Shown in pieces: positions 53,001 through 63,059 of a DNA stretch of 64,000 bases; position 1 is the first letter of the stretch, and every line of letters begins with the position of its first letter. The notes under the pieces are model-generated. The model was given only the letters and a program-made list of their open reading frames with translations, had not been told where the DNA came from and did no database searches. A program made the position numbers and the translations under genes. The DNA is from Leucocoprinus leucothites (taxonomy: Eukaryota > Basidiomycota > Agaricomycetes > Agaricales > Agaricaceae): NCBI GenBank assembly GCA_013368445.1, contig JAACJO010000044.1, forward strand, positions 80,960 to 144,959, written 5' to 3'.

Positions 53001-53618
53001 TGCTGAACATGTCAGCAAATTTGTGATATTCACTGGGCACATTAGAAAGGTCTGCTGACTCATCGGAGACATGAGCTGAGCCAGCAGAAGCAGATGTCAA
53101 GTTCAAATTGAGATGGAAGTTTACTGAGCCAGGAAGACATGAAGTGTGAATAAAAGCAGGAGCATTGATGAGCGAAATGTGAGGATGTGCAGGAGCAGAA
53201 TCAGAAGTGGATGAAGGGGTCCCAGATGGTGATAAATCCAGAGGAAGGGTGTCAGCCATCGGACAGGGATTGGGTGATGATGTAGAAACTGCCATAGAAG
53301 CAGATGCGATGTGAACAGAAGGGGCAGGAGTATCTGGCAAATGTGATCAGAATGTAATACTGCTCGAAGCCCAGTCAATCAACAGATTGTAGCAGGTGAG
53401 CCAGTTGTGTCCAAGAACCACAGAGCAGGAAGAATCGAGCCAGGTACATACAAGTCAAGGGTCATAGATTCACCACTAGGAAAAGTAACAGGCAAGTTCA
53501 CTAACTCAGTAATATAACTATTCAATGATCCATCAAATAGGCAAAGCTTGATTGGAGGGGTAGGAGAGGTCAGAAGGGAATGAGTGTGGGTGAATTCAGA
53601 ATCAACAAAAGAATGCAT
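50059..53618 (-). pseudogene. Gypsy pol: protease, RT, RNase H, integrase, chromodomain
   Basis: Protease-like start ALIDSSSMHSFVDSEF (53.6 kb; usual form DSG, here DSS). RT 53340-52114, open: PPIGTIYSLSP, FVQKKDSSLQLCVDFHGLNQLT, YSKIDLCHAYHLI, FSLTNAPTAFQWFMNDIF, catalytic YLDDILIYS, GFANFYRCFI. RNase H 51987-51770: THDKELIAIFEAF, DHKNLEYF. Integrase: HHCC region (51.4-51.2 kb, CKSCVICMQSK), SMDLIE with the first Asp, VTSNCSSEF where the second Asp is Asn, and HPEGNRQMEHTNQTLE with the Glu. Chromodomain YKVFWSGYKDTEEESSWLP. A TGA separates protease and RT. Confidence 0.9.
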
Positions 53619-53812
53619 AGAGCTGGAGTCAATGAGAGCACTGAAGGGGAGCTGTTGGATGTTATTAGATGAGCAAATTAAAGAAGAAGAAAGTGAAACA
53701 GAAAGGGAATTGGGATCAGAAAGAGCAGATGCATTGAGGCAGAGGAGACTCTCTGGTGCACAGATGAGCTCAATGTGACCCTCAGTCTGTGCGGAGTCCT
53801 GTAGACTGCTCC

Positions 53813-54982
53813 CTATTTTTCCGAACTGTTCTCAGAGTCCTTGGCAGGAGCTGCTTCGACTTTGTGGATCTTGGCCCTGTTCTGCTTTCTGTGGCATTGG
53901 TTGACCTTGTGACCTTTACCACTGCAGAATAAGCAGAGGTCTTTATCAATATGGTGTTTGTGCTCTTCCAGAGTCAATTTACCGTCCTTGCCTAGCTTGT
54001 TGGAAATATCCAGTTTCATGGGATGGGTCAAAGAGTATTGCTGGTTAGAGGTAGATGGAGCAGGGGTAGCTGATTTGGAGGGGCCTGAGAGGTATTGTGA
54101 TTGCTGTTGCTGCTGTTGTTGTTGTTGTTGCTGCCCTGATTAAAGTTAGATGGTAGTGACAAAGAGCTGTGCTGGGGATTAGGCTGAGGGTTATTCAAGG
54201 AGTTGGAGGGTTTGGATTGCTTGCACTCAGCAAGATCCTTTTCCGTGGCATGGGCATGGGCTCATTCGCAATCACGTTCCCAATAGTGACCATCAATGAG
54301 CATAGCTGTATGGAGCATCTCCTAGAAGGTGTTGAGCTTGTCCAGGTCTGTTCTGCTGAATGTATCCAGAAGGCAAGCTTTATTGATGGGGGCTGTGTTA
54401 GGTTGAGGATGATGGTCGAGGTTGTCTGCTAACCAAAATAAAGCATTGGCTAAGCAACCTTAAAAACGATCATGATGACAAGGACAAGATGGAGGAGCAG
54501 GAAGGTAGTCAGATGAGGAAGAGGATGAGTCATCATCATCTGGGTCATTGTCATCGGGTTCGTTGGGATACTTGGGGCTACTGAGGTGATCTTCGATGTC
54601 TTCCCAATCATTGTTTTTCGTCATCCTGGTGGGGAGGATCAACATAGTCAAGACCATCCTCATCACCTGGTTCTGAAGGGCCGGATAGATCCCAATTGGG
54701 TGGCATACTGCTGGGAGGTGCAGGAGTACTAGGAGGATGAGTATCATGATGGTGAGGCAATGGATGAGTAGGACAAGGGATTTGAGAGGGTTGAGGAGTT
54801 GAGGGCAAATTGGGATTTAGACGACATGAACAGCAGATACAACTAGGAATACAATTATTTCCTAAGCTGAGAGTAGAGCTTTCAGCTGGGGTAGCAGGGA
54901 CAGAGTTAGAGCATTTCAGCTCCTGAGTGGTGGAAGTGGTAGCAGTAGGCTGATGCCTTACTGTGGTGTGGGTGTTTGCCAT
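53813..54982 (-). pseudogene. Gypsy gag with one CCHC knuckle, internally reduced
   Basis: ATG 54982 (MANTHTTVRHQPTATT). The Ser/Thr/Pro-rich and very acidic N-terminus (SEPGDEDGLDYVDPP, DDNDPDDDDSSSSSSD) runs to a stop near 54478. After it come remnants with a Gln/Asn repeat coded by a GTT/GCT run (about 54103-54133 on the plus strand), then THPMKLDISNKLGKDGKLTLEEHKHHIDKDLCLFCSGKGHKVNQC with a CX2CX4HX4C knuckle (end 53813). The usual capsid core between these parts is much shorter than in complete gypsy gags, which suggests a deletion. Confidence 0.78.
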
Positions 54983-55046
54983 GACAAAGACAAGAGAAGG
55001 GAGCAGAGGGATGATGCGACAGTAGCAAGGTGAAGTCTGATAATAC

Positions 55047-55459
55047 TGTCAAGAACTGGGTTACTAAAGGATGGGGGCAGAGCTGATGTTCAAGACTGGG
55101 TGTCTAAGACAGAGGAGCAGAGATGACTGATCCAGTCATTGAACATGGGGGCAGGTCTTGGCCTCAACTTATGTGTTGTGCCACTACTGACACTGACCCA
55201 GATTTTGGAAACAGATAGAGATGGGAGGGTGAGGAGAGAGCAGAGGTCAGACAAGGTAGTAATACATGACTTAGTCAATTATCAGACTGAGGAGTATGGT
55301 ACAAGTTTGACTACTTATATACAAGATGGTGGATGGGTCAGATAGTAACAAAACAAAGACATTGCAGAAAAAGGATAGGAGGGTAAGAATGGTATCCAAT
55401 ATATCAGAAAGGCTAGAAGATAAGAATGTCCGAAACATTGGAGGAGGCTACAGATGACA
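55047..55459 (-). repeat. Probable 5' LTR of gypsy 2
   Basis: Minus strand starts TGTCATCTGTAGCC at 55459 and ends TTCTTGACA at 55047, about 65 nt before the gag ATG. It contains GTATATAAGTAG near 55314 and the stretch CACAACACATAAGTTGAGGCC, which recurs in the solo LTR at 58741-59296. That shared middle part and the TGTCA start support LTR identity; the U3 parts differ. No second copy of this exact LTR is in the window. Confidence 0.65.
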
Positions 55460-56649
55460 TGACCTGTGAAAGTCCAAATACAATGTGCAAGAAGATACAG
55501 GGTAAGAAAGAAGAGTAGAGTGAGTCGAGTGGAAGCAAGCTGAGGCAAGGGGATGGATGTGAAAAGAGAATATGATAGAAGTTCTAAGTTAGAATGCAAA
55601 GGTAAACATGCCAGCCAGGCCATGAAAGTGGATTGGGTTGTGACACTTTGCATTTGTTTAAGTGCAAGCCATTTTCTGAGGAAGCTTTCTCCTTTGTTGA
55701 ATAGTAGGAACAATTGATCCAAGGCTTGCCAAAATGCATCAGCAGTACCAAAAGTAGGTACTCCATTTTGTATGTGATGGGTAAGGAAGTCTCTCCTCTA
55801 GAAACTTGCTCCTTCTCCCATGTTATATAATGCACAGATGATGGTGTCATGGTCTAATGGGAATTGATCACGGTTGGCCAAGAAGTATAATGTGAGTTGT
55901 TCTTTCCATCTTTGATAATCCTGAGCAGTGCCATTGAATTCTTTGGATAGGTCATATTTGACTCTTCTATTGTAGTGTTGGGGTTGTTGTTGTTGTGCTT
56001 GTCCAAAGAATCCTCCTCTACCTCCTCCTCCTCTACCTCCTCCACTTCCTCCTCCACTTCCTCTGTCTGGACTTCCAGGCAGTCCTTTCCCTTTGAAACC
56101 TTGTGATACTGGTTGATAGACATTATATTCTGGATTATTTGCTCTGTATCCAAATGTGTTTGCTGCCAAGACTTCGGTTCCTCTATTGAATTCACTGGAT
56201 TCCATCGGTGATCCTGCTCTTTGAGGTCTATAGGAGACCTTGGAATCTGATTGGGATGGGGCAGTAATGGTGGAAGATTCTTGTGAAGGCATTTCTTGGG
56301 TTTCAATGGGTTTGAATTGGAGTCCAGGTGGTTCTGTCTGGGCAAGGTTTTCGAGTCTAGTGAAGGTTTCTTCAAGTTGGGATTGGTGTTCTTCTTCATG
56401 TTGTCTACTTCTTTGTCTTTGGATAGCTGGGAGTAGTGAGGGTTTTGCAGGAGGGGTTGGAAGGTTTGGGAGTTGTTGTGAGAAGAGGGCATTCTGAGAT
56501 TCTCAGGTTTCAACTGGTGAGTTTCTACTAGTTGATTCTTGTGGTTTGTTCTCAGGGTGGAAATCATTTTGGAATCTCTTGGAGAGGCATGCTGCAAGGT
56601 GTGGGGGGTCTGCTCTTCTATGATTGTTGGAAGATGAGGTTTCAGGCAT
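55460..56649 (-). pseudogene. Retrotransposon gag, Gly/Arg- and Gln-rich
   Basis: One frame from ATG 56649 (MPETSSSNNHRRADPPH) to where gypsy 2 begins, with a TGA near 56503 and a TAG near 55799. The helical segment RQRSRQHEEEHQSQLEETFTRLENLAQ is followed by a GGGSGGGRGGGGRGG run and QAQQQQPQ, then a gag capsid-like part (KYDLSKEFNGTAQDYQRWKEQLTLYF, ICALYNMGEGA, FGTADAFWQALDQLFLLF). The layout resembles fungal LTR-retrotransposon gags. Pol is not seen, being displaced or lost where gypsy 2 is inserted. An alternative reading frame at 55854-56597 is a shadow. Confidence 0.7.
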
Positions 56650-57640
56650 TCACAAACAACAATTGATGGGTGTCATTCAAGTATTAGTTCGATTATATGT
56701 TGTTGTGTATTGGGTGTGATATTAGTTCTAAAAATGGAATCAATAGAGTTGGATGAATTTGGATTTTTGTCAGATTCATAATCTGAATAGTTTTTGGTTT
56801 GATCATTGATCTTGCTGATCCACAATGGTGATTCAGGTTCTTCAGATGTCATTAGTCTACTAGTCAGACACTCATGGTCAGACTCTTCTGATTGGCTGCC
56901 TTCATAGTTTGTATGCAAGGAATCAGGTCAGTTCTTTGGCATGCACCAGGGGTAATGTATAACTCTCAGGCATGATTTCCAATTAGAGGCTTGCTGGTTA
57001 TAGATTGGTTCAGTGTTCTGCTCAGGTGTAGCACAAAGCAATACTAGCTTGTAAGAGATGTCGGATGGCACAGCAACTAGGCAATGAAAACCAAACATGA
57101 TGGGTTTGTTGTGGGGATACTACTGGAATCGGCACAGTAGGAAGTTTAATCTTATTGTTAGGATTTACAGTCAGAGCACCTAGTAACATCATGTGTCACA
57201 ACATGTGATTGGGTTATGTAAGACAGCAGCTAACTGGTCTTTAACCTACTTCAATTAATGAGCTTGAGTATTCTCAAAAGCCCAGTAAGAGAAGGCCAAG
57301 AAGACTTGAGGTAAGTCTAAGGTAGTGCAAGGTTCAAGACAGCAACAATGATACAAGTGAATTCAAGTTGAGGTGAGTAAACACAAGTAGTCCAGGAAAC
57401 AAAGGAAAGATTAAACTTAAGTTTAATCTTTCTAATACAAGGTCCTTGAATACTGACTATCCAAAACCATATCAAACTATGAAACTACAACTACAAGTCC
57501 TGGATCCCAATCATGATACTGATAAATACTAATCTGTCCACTGATGTAACAGCTATCATAGTTAGATATCCAAATGTTCAAATCCAAACACAATGTCCAT
57601 GAGACTATCATTGTCTGTTTATCAGTCTGTTAGTCCATTC
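56650..57640. other. No gene recognised; leader of gag element or older debris
   Basis: An open minus-strand stretch at 56918-56673 (acidic, MHTNYEGSQSEESDHE) precedes the gag and may be leader sequence. The rest is AT-rich without domains. It contains the perfect palindrome at 57405-57432. Confidence 0.4.
57405..57432. repeat. Perfect 28-bp palindrome
   Basis: Two 14-nt halves, GAAAGATTAAACTT and AAGTTTAATCTTTC, meet at 57418/57419 with no spacer. It could form a cruciform, be a joined pair of element ends, or bind a dimeric protein. No neighbour explains it. Confidence 0.8.
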
Positions 57641-57643
57641 CTA

Positions 57644-58121
57644 TCAAATGGCAAAACCATTCCTCCTGATCCTAGTGATGACATCCATCCAGTTGTACTC
57701 ATCCCAATTAATGTCAAACCTTTCTTCCTCAATGTCGAACTTCCCAATGTATTCCTCCCAATTGAGTAGGGCCACTGCAGACAGGGTGGCTGTGTCAGCA
57801 TCTAGGATGATCAAGTCACAATGGGCAACAATCAAGTTGACATTTATAACAGAACCTGCCTAGCATGTTCAGGTCAAAGATATCTTCATCAGCTGGTTGG
57901 GAAACACCCATCCCACTGGTCTGGTTGCACAGATTTCCTGTCCATTCAATGTCCTGATATCTGGCCACAAAGGTGGCCAGACAGTCTTCAATGGCCATTG
58001 TCAGTCCTGATGGCCATTGTCTAGGGTCAAACCTGGTCTGATGGACCAGGTACATCATGGAGTCATCCCAGCTGGACTCCTCAGTCTGTTGGGCAATCCC
58101 ATAGAGCTCTAACAAAAGCAT
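57644..58121 (-). CDS. Hypothetical ORF pair, possible two-exon gene remnant
   Basis: Two adjacent minus-strand open stretches: 58121-57819 (MLLLELYGIAQQTEESSWDD, then ...LATFVARYQDIEWTGNLC) and 57835-57644 (LDADTATLSAVALLNWEEYIGKFDIEEERFDINWDEYNWMD). Between them are GT donors and a CTTGATCATCCTAG acceptor (57802-57815), so they may be exons of one protein, but the phases do not settle which donor is used. The composition (Trp/Asp-rich, globular) looks like a real protein rather than a shadow. I do not recognise the family. It may be a cellular gene remnant or part of a retroelement. Confidence 0.4.
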
Positions 58122-58173
58122 GTATCCTTTAGCACATTGCTGAATGCATGTGTTGTTGTTGTTGTAGACAAAC

Positions 58174-59399
58174 TGTTATGTATATTGATTATATCTAGTA
58201 TTTGTCCCATCTACAATGTGAAGTCAATATTAGCTTTACTTAAGTAATATTACAATTATGTTTTCTCTTATATTTGTTCTTGTTTTCTTTAGTTTGTTTT
58301 AACTTGTTTACTTTGTCTTGTTATGACTCCTTTTGTATTATTTTGTCTTATTTACATTTTGATGATATGTGATTATTAAATATAGCTGTGCTATATTTGG
58401 ACTTACCTGGTGATCATGTCAGATGATCAAAGAAGAACTTCTTTAGAAGAACTTCTAAAGCTTCTTTGACAGATCACGTCTTATATAGTTTAATTAGAGT
58501 TAAGGAAGCTGTATACTTCTCTTCTTTCATTAGAAGCCCTTGACCCTAGTTAATATTAGATACAGACTTGTATTGTATATAAGCTGTTGACATCTACCAA
58601 GGAGAAACATCATTTCTACTTAGTTAGGTGAAGACTCAATACAAGCCTTTATCTATACAAAGTCAAATTGAACTTAAGTCTTAAGATCTCAATTACTAAA
58701 GTCTTTACTCTTATAATTGCCATATTATACTCTGACTTCATGTCATGAGCTGGTCCTCTAGAACGGCTGAAGCTTCGGACTTAGTAATATTCTCATGAAC
58801 TCTTATCTGCTTTCACCTATTGGTTATATCGGTTCTATCGGTCTTTTGCCTTTGGATTTATTCTGACATCTTCCATGTTATTAATTCATACCACCTTGTC
58901 AAAATTTTCTGACAATTGTTTAATAGTAAATTTTATACCTTCTAGCCTTGTAAAATTTGTGGACTCCACTTTGATTATTTCTCTGTTTACTACTTTGCTT
59001 GTTTTCCTTATCCGATCCTATATTCCACATTGTATATAAGTAGCATGATTTTGTACTTGGATTCCTCAGTCTGATAATCAACTTAGCAATATGCTACTTT
59101 CCTCTGCTCTCTGTTCGTCCTCTGCTCTCTTATCTTGTCTGAAATCCGGGTCAAGCATCAATAGTCAGCACAACACATAAGTTGAGGCCACGACCTGCTT
59201 CTGCATTTGACGATCAGCTTCTGTCTTACCTCTGTCCCACCTCTGCCATCTGGTCATAGATGTCAGTTCCTACCCATAGCGTTTGTGCACTTAACACTTC
59301 ATAAATGACTTTGTTGCCTACCAAGAAGGAGTCTCCTTTGATAAGATCAACTCAATACTTATCATGCCAGCTTAGGACCAGGCTAGCATCACTATAACA
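58174..59399 (+). repeat. Second copy of the gypsy 1 LTR, holding another LTR
   Basis: Same start (TGTTATGTATATTG) and end (CACTATAACA) as 48659-49309. After removal of the nested solo LTR and its duplicated target, about 665 bp remain, close to the 651 bp of the other copy. Flanks (CAAAC / GGATG) show no TSD and no polypurine tract, so it is a solo LTR with altered flanks or one end of a rearranged element. Confidence 0.85.
58741..59296 (+). repeat. Solo LTR nested inside the gypsy 1 LTR
   Basis: 556 bp, TGTCATGAGC...CACTTAACA, with a 5-bp TSD CTTCA at 58736-58740 and 59297-59301. Its middle part (GTATATAAGTAG, then CACAACACATAAGTTGAGGCC) resembles the 5' LTR of gypsy 2, in opposite orientation. 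It is therefore probably a related chromovirus LTR. Confidence 0.88.
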
Positions 59400-60000
59400 G
59401 GATGGAGAGGAGTTTAGTGCAGTGTGATCTCATTACCAAAATGGGAAGTGACACATGTCCCAACTATGGTCATTTCTCTTGCAACTGTCATGCTTGAAAT
59501 TGAGCATGCCCACTATATAATAAGTACTACAGCTCTATGTCTTTCTTAAAAGGACTGCCTCTGTTTTCTCTGCAAAAACCATGGTAGACAAAAATCTGTC
59601 CCAAATTGTACTACTACACTGTGTTAAAGATACTGATCTGTCAACCCCCATACCAGAGCCTCAACAGAAAGGCAAGTCTAATGGCATGCATTGGCAACCT
59701 ACCATGGCTTGGGCATAGCAAATGACACTCTGCTATCCCCAATGCATATGCAGCAGCATATTTACAGTATTTCCAATAATCACTGTGCCTGTACATATAT
59801 TTGGAGTTTTTACTGACATGGGAGTCCTAATACTAATAAACAAGGAAGTCAACAGACTCAAAGGCAGATCAATGAGCTGCTATGATGATGCCACAGTTAT
59901 ATAGCTTAAGCTGATGGGTCCATCCATATCCTCATACACCAGCTACATACAGCAAAATTCAGAGGTCCTCCATTTTCCAGGACATAGATATATTCATTTA
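59400..60000 (+). pseudogene. Decayed sequence with a knuckle-like remnant
   Basis: A frame around 59455 reads TCPNYGHFSCNCH, like a degenerate CCHC knuckle. It is followed by scattered open pieces (MVDKNLSQIVLLHCVKDTDL near 59580; 59722-59904). Stops are frequent. It may be gag debris of a retroelement. No clear gene. Confidence 0.3.
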
Positions 60001-60074
60001 TTGGGGACAGTTTTCATATGTACAACTCTTGTCTCACCAGCTCATTCTTTCTCATCTAAGAAACTGTACCCCAA
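60001..60074. repeat. Short inverted repeat with Tc1-like core
   Basis: TTGGGGACAGTTT (60001-60013) and AAACTGTACCCCAA (60061-60074) are near-perfect inverted repeats 47 nt apart. The core resembles the TTGGGACAGTTTTTTG terminus of the mariner element at 30.1 kb. Possibly a tiny internally deleted relative; no TA duplication is obvious. Confidence 0.4.
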
Positions 60075-60930
60075 TGTGACGGTGATTTCCTGATTTTTTT
60101 TCGAAGCTTTACTCTACATGCTACCAAGACAGGTTGAGATGTTTTTTCATAAATCCCAAGTTCAAGTCCAGGTCCGGACGGTTTAGACTGGACTCCGTAT
60201 TTTTTACCCAGTGTTATATACTTCCTCCATGCTAGCTGGGACCTCTCACATTGCCCCAGAGGGACCTCATTCCAGATCCAAATTTTATGAATTAATGTAA
60301 ATGATTGAGCTGAATATCTACAGTATGTTTTCTGGAACTTCTGGAAATCCCACATCTTCTGAGTATATTGCAGGACACAGCCGGTGGCCGAAGCAGCGCC
60401 TCTTGACTGCGACGGATCGGTGGTCCGCCGAAGCCTTTTCCTAAAGCCGTTCCCTCACCGCTCGCTTCCCCATCGGATCCGAACCTTTCAGACGATTTTG
60501 GTCAACCCGGTACACCACTGGTATTACGCCGAAACTAGAACTTTGATGGGTTAATAGTCCATAATATTTTTCTGCACGGGATTGATCAAGACGTTTCTTC
60601 CCTTTCTCTCTTTGTTATTTTATCTTATTTTTATCTCACTCTCATCCCACCAACATGGTTACCGGGATCTGGCAGCACTCACTACCTTAAAGGGTAAGCA
60701 GCGGAGATTAACAACACCGTAAATCATGGAATCACCCTGGATTGTCATCCAATTCACTATCGCGCGCCATGAGATCGAAGCTCGCCAGATACGTTTTCAC
60801 TTCGGACGAGTCCGACGTCTTATCCCTCAAATAAAAAGCCCTGGTTGCGCGTGTACATACCGACTGTCTCCCTCATCCCGAGTCCACTCACACCCCACCA
60901 GAATCATATCCACACTCTGGTGACCTTTTT
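60075..60930 (+). promoter_or_regulatory. Border of repeat region and upstream region of transporter gene
   Basis: No gene is supported. At about 60.4 kb base composition changes from AT-rich repeat debris to more GC-rich sequence with many CpG, typical of the genic part. Pyrimidine-rich stretches (60594-60650, TTTCTTCCCTTTCTCTCTTT) could be a promoter element of the downstream gene. The small ORF at 60726-60923 has no domain and ends before the chosen start. Confidence 0.4.
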
Positions 60931-62819
60931 ATGCCTTCCACGGCATCCTCTAATGGAGAGGATTCCCCACTTCTCACAAGCAGAACCTCCTCGCAGCCTA
61001 TCGCAGGTTCCTGAACTTCTCTAGGTCTTGATCGAGCTCATATGTTGTAGATCACGAAGATCACGAAGTCGATGACGAAGACTATCTCAAGGATGATGAT
61101 GATAAGGACAGGGAAGCAACGGAGAGGAGTTTGCTTCGAAAGCTGGATCTCAGAATGTCCTTTCTGATTATTTTGGACATCCTTAACTGTGAGTGTTTGT
61201 TTTTCGAAATGTGAAGATTTCATCGGCTTACTATTCGTGATGGCAGATGTTGACCGTACTAACGCTGCGTATGCCATTGCCCCCCGCGATTTGGAACGTA
61301 ATGCTCACACTACTTTTGTGGTACAGCGCAGCTCGACTTCGTGGCTTCGAGGGTGACCTCGGGCTTGAAGGGAAACAATTCTCCTCCGTGCTATCCGTCT
61401 ACTACACCAGCTATATCCTGATGCAGATACCTTCGTGAGTTACTCCTCCCTCTCCACCCCTTTTCACTCAAGACTAACACGTGTGTCCAGAAACATGCTG
61501 TTCAGTCAGACAAGCAGACCCTCGCTGTATTTAGGATGTGCCTTGATGGCACCTGGCATAGTCACATTTGGTACAGGTTCGTCCACCTCCTGAGTCTTTT
61601 GATGAATTCTCCCGCACAGGTCAACTGATGTGCTATTACTTTTCCATTCAGGGTTGGTAACAACGTAAGTATACATATCCTTATCTTCGCCAAACGCTGA
61701 ACTCAATACAGATACCATCAAGCTCTCCTCGCACGTTTCCTTCTGGGCTTCACAGAAGCGCCATTCTACATAGGGGCAATCTTCTTTCTCGGAAGATGGT
61801 ACAAACGCAGCGAACTATCCACAAGAATGGTCTACCTCATCAGCGGAGGCCTCATCAGTGTTGCATTCGGAACCCTCATTGCTTCCTTCCTACTGGACAT
61901 CATGGACGGCGTGCTCGGATTACCAGCATGGAACTGGCTATTCTTCATCGAAGGGGGATTAACGACCGTAGCTGGCACCGCCGCCATGTTCATCCTCCCC
62001 GATCTCCCAGAAACCAAATCTATCAGCTGGCTTTCCCCTGCGGAACACACACTTGCAAGGAAAAGGATGTTTGAAGACCGTTCCGACACTGTGTCTCTCC
62101 CCACTGACGCTAGATTGGGCTTCACTCTCGCCGTCCTCGATTGGAAAACCTGGTACCTTGCTACGGCAATCTTCCTTGAAACTCTATCCACGTCGTTTGT
62201 CATATTCTTTCCAACACTCACAGCAACAATGGGCTTTAGCCCAACCATCACACTGATACTTTGTGCTCCACCTTGGTTAGTCGCTGCCGCATCGAGCTTC
62301 TGGCTCAGCAACCACTCCGACAGGACACAAGAACGCTGCATGCACGTTGTTATTCCATTCATGGTCGCCATGTCCGGGCTTCTGCTATCGATGGTGACGA
62401 TGAATTCTGCTGCTCGCTACCTATCGCTGTCAGTACTCTACTCCCCTTCAATTTCTTCCTCTCATTCGTTCACTTTGCCTAGGTTCTTGATGACTCAAGG
62501 AAGTGCCAGCGAAGTCATATTGTATACATGGGCATCCTCAACCGTGGGAGACCCCCCAGCAAAACGCGCCGTAGCACTCGCCCTCATCACCACGATTTCC
62601 CAAAGCGCCAATATCGCTGGTTCATACGTATGGGTCACAGAGTGGGGTCCAACATACACCAAGTCCTTCGCAATCTGCACTGTCTGTCTTCTCGTGTCAA
62701 TTCTCATGTGTTTATATTTGAGAGAGGTGTTGAAAAGACTGAATCGAGCAATGGATCTAGAGGACGAAAGACAGGGGTTGCGGCTATCTCTGAGAAAAAG
62801 TTGGAGATATCACATCTGA
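60931..62819 (+). CDS. Dal5-type major facilitator (anion:cation symporter) transporter
   Basis: Eight exons: 60931-61006, 61051-61188, 61247-61268, 61327-61434, 61491-61576, 61652-61664, 61712-62428, 62483-62819; 1497 nt, 498 aa. All introns are GT-AG (44-75 nt) and all phases agree. The soluble acidic N-terminus (DEDYLKDDDDKD) is followed by RKLDLRMSFLIILDILNYVDRTNAAAAR (signature DRTN at 74-77), YYTSYILMQIPSNM, RFLLGFTEAPFYIG (156-169) and GRWYKRSE. There are about 12 hydrophobic segments, and length and motifs fit the allantoate/vitamin permease branch. Substrate unknown: an organic anion or vitamin is likely. The start was chosen because it joins in frame through intron 1. Plasma membrane expected. 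Confidence 0.9.
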
Positions 62820-63059
62820 CCATTAGCACAGAATAAATACTGTTTCTTTGGGGATCTGTTAGCACGTGGTGCATAAGTGGAATGATTGTCGTCGCTGTGG
62901 CAGGTGCAGTGCAAAGAGCACCTGGGCACACACACAGCATGCAGGGTCATGATAAATAACAAGCACGCCCGAAAAGCGTGCGGTGCTATACGGGTATACA
63001 TAAAGGAGGTTGAACACAAGAGTCCCGCGTTGCTCGCTTCCTGCCTCTACACCATTCCC
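62820..63059 (+). promoter_or_regulatory. Intergenic region upstream of the kinase gene
   Basis: 240 bp between two genes on the same strand. It should hold the 3' end of the transporter transcript (AATAAATAC at 62832 is a plausible poly(A) signal) and the kinase promoter. A TATA-like TATACATAAA lies at 62994-63003, about 57 nt before the ATG. No ORF of note. Confidence 0.5.

Larger units (their letters stand above)
50059..55459 (-). mobile_element. Ty3/gypsy chromovirus 2, nearly full coding region
   Basis: On the minus strand the order is 5' LTR (55459-55047), gag (54982 to about 53.8 kb), protease, RT, RNase H, integrase and chromodomain to 50059, the canonical Ty3/gypsy order. No 3' LTR is recognised; 49310-50058 has only the antisense ORF and unassigned sequence. 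It is inserted in or next to a gag of a third element (55460-56649). Many in-frame TGA/TAG codons show it is dead. Confidence 0.87.

Noticed and set aside
54103..54133. GTT/GCT run as a functional microsatellite
   Set aside because: It codes a Gln/Asn stretch in the decayed gag on the minus strand. Nothing beyond simple-sequence expansion is seen.
60726..60923. Small ORF upstream of the transporter as its first exon
   Set aside because: It cannot be joined in frame, whereas ATG 60931 with a 44-nt GT-AG intron gives a fully consistent 498-residue protein.
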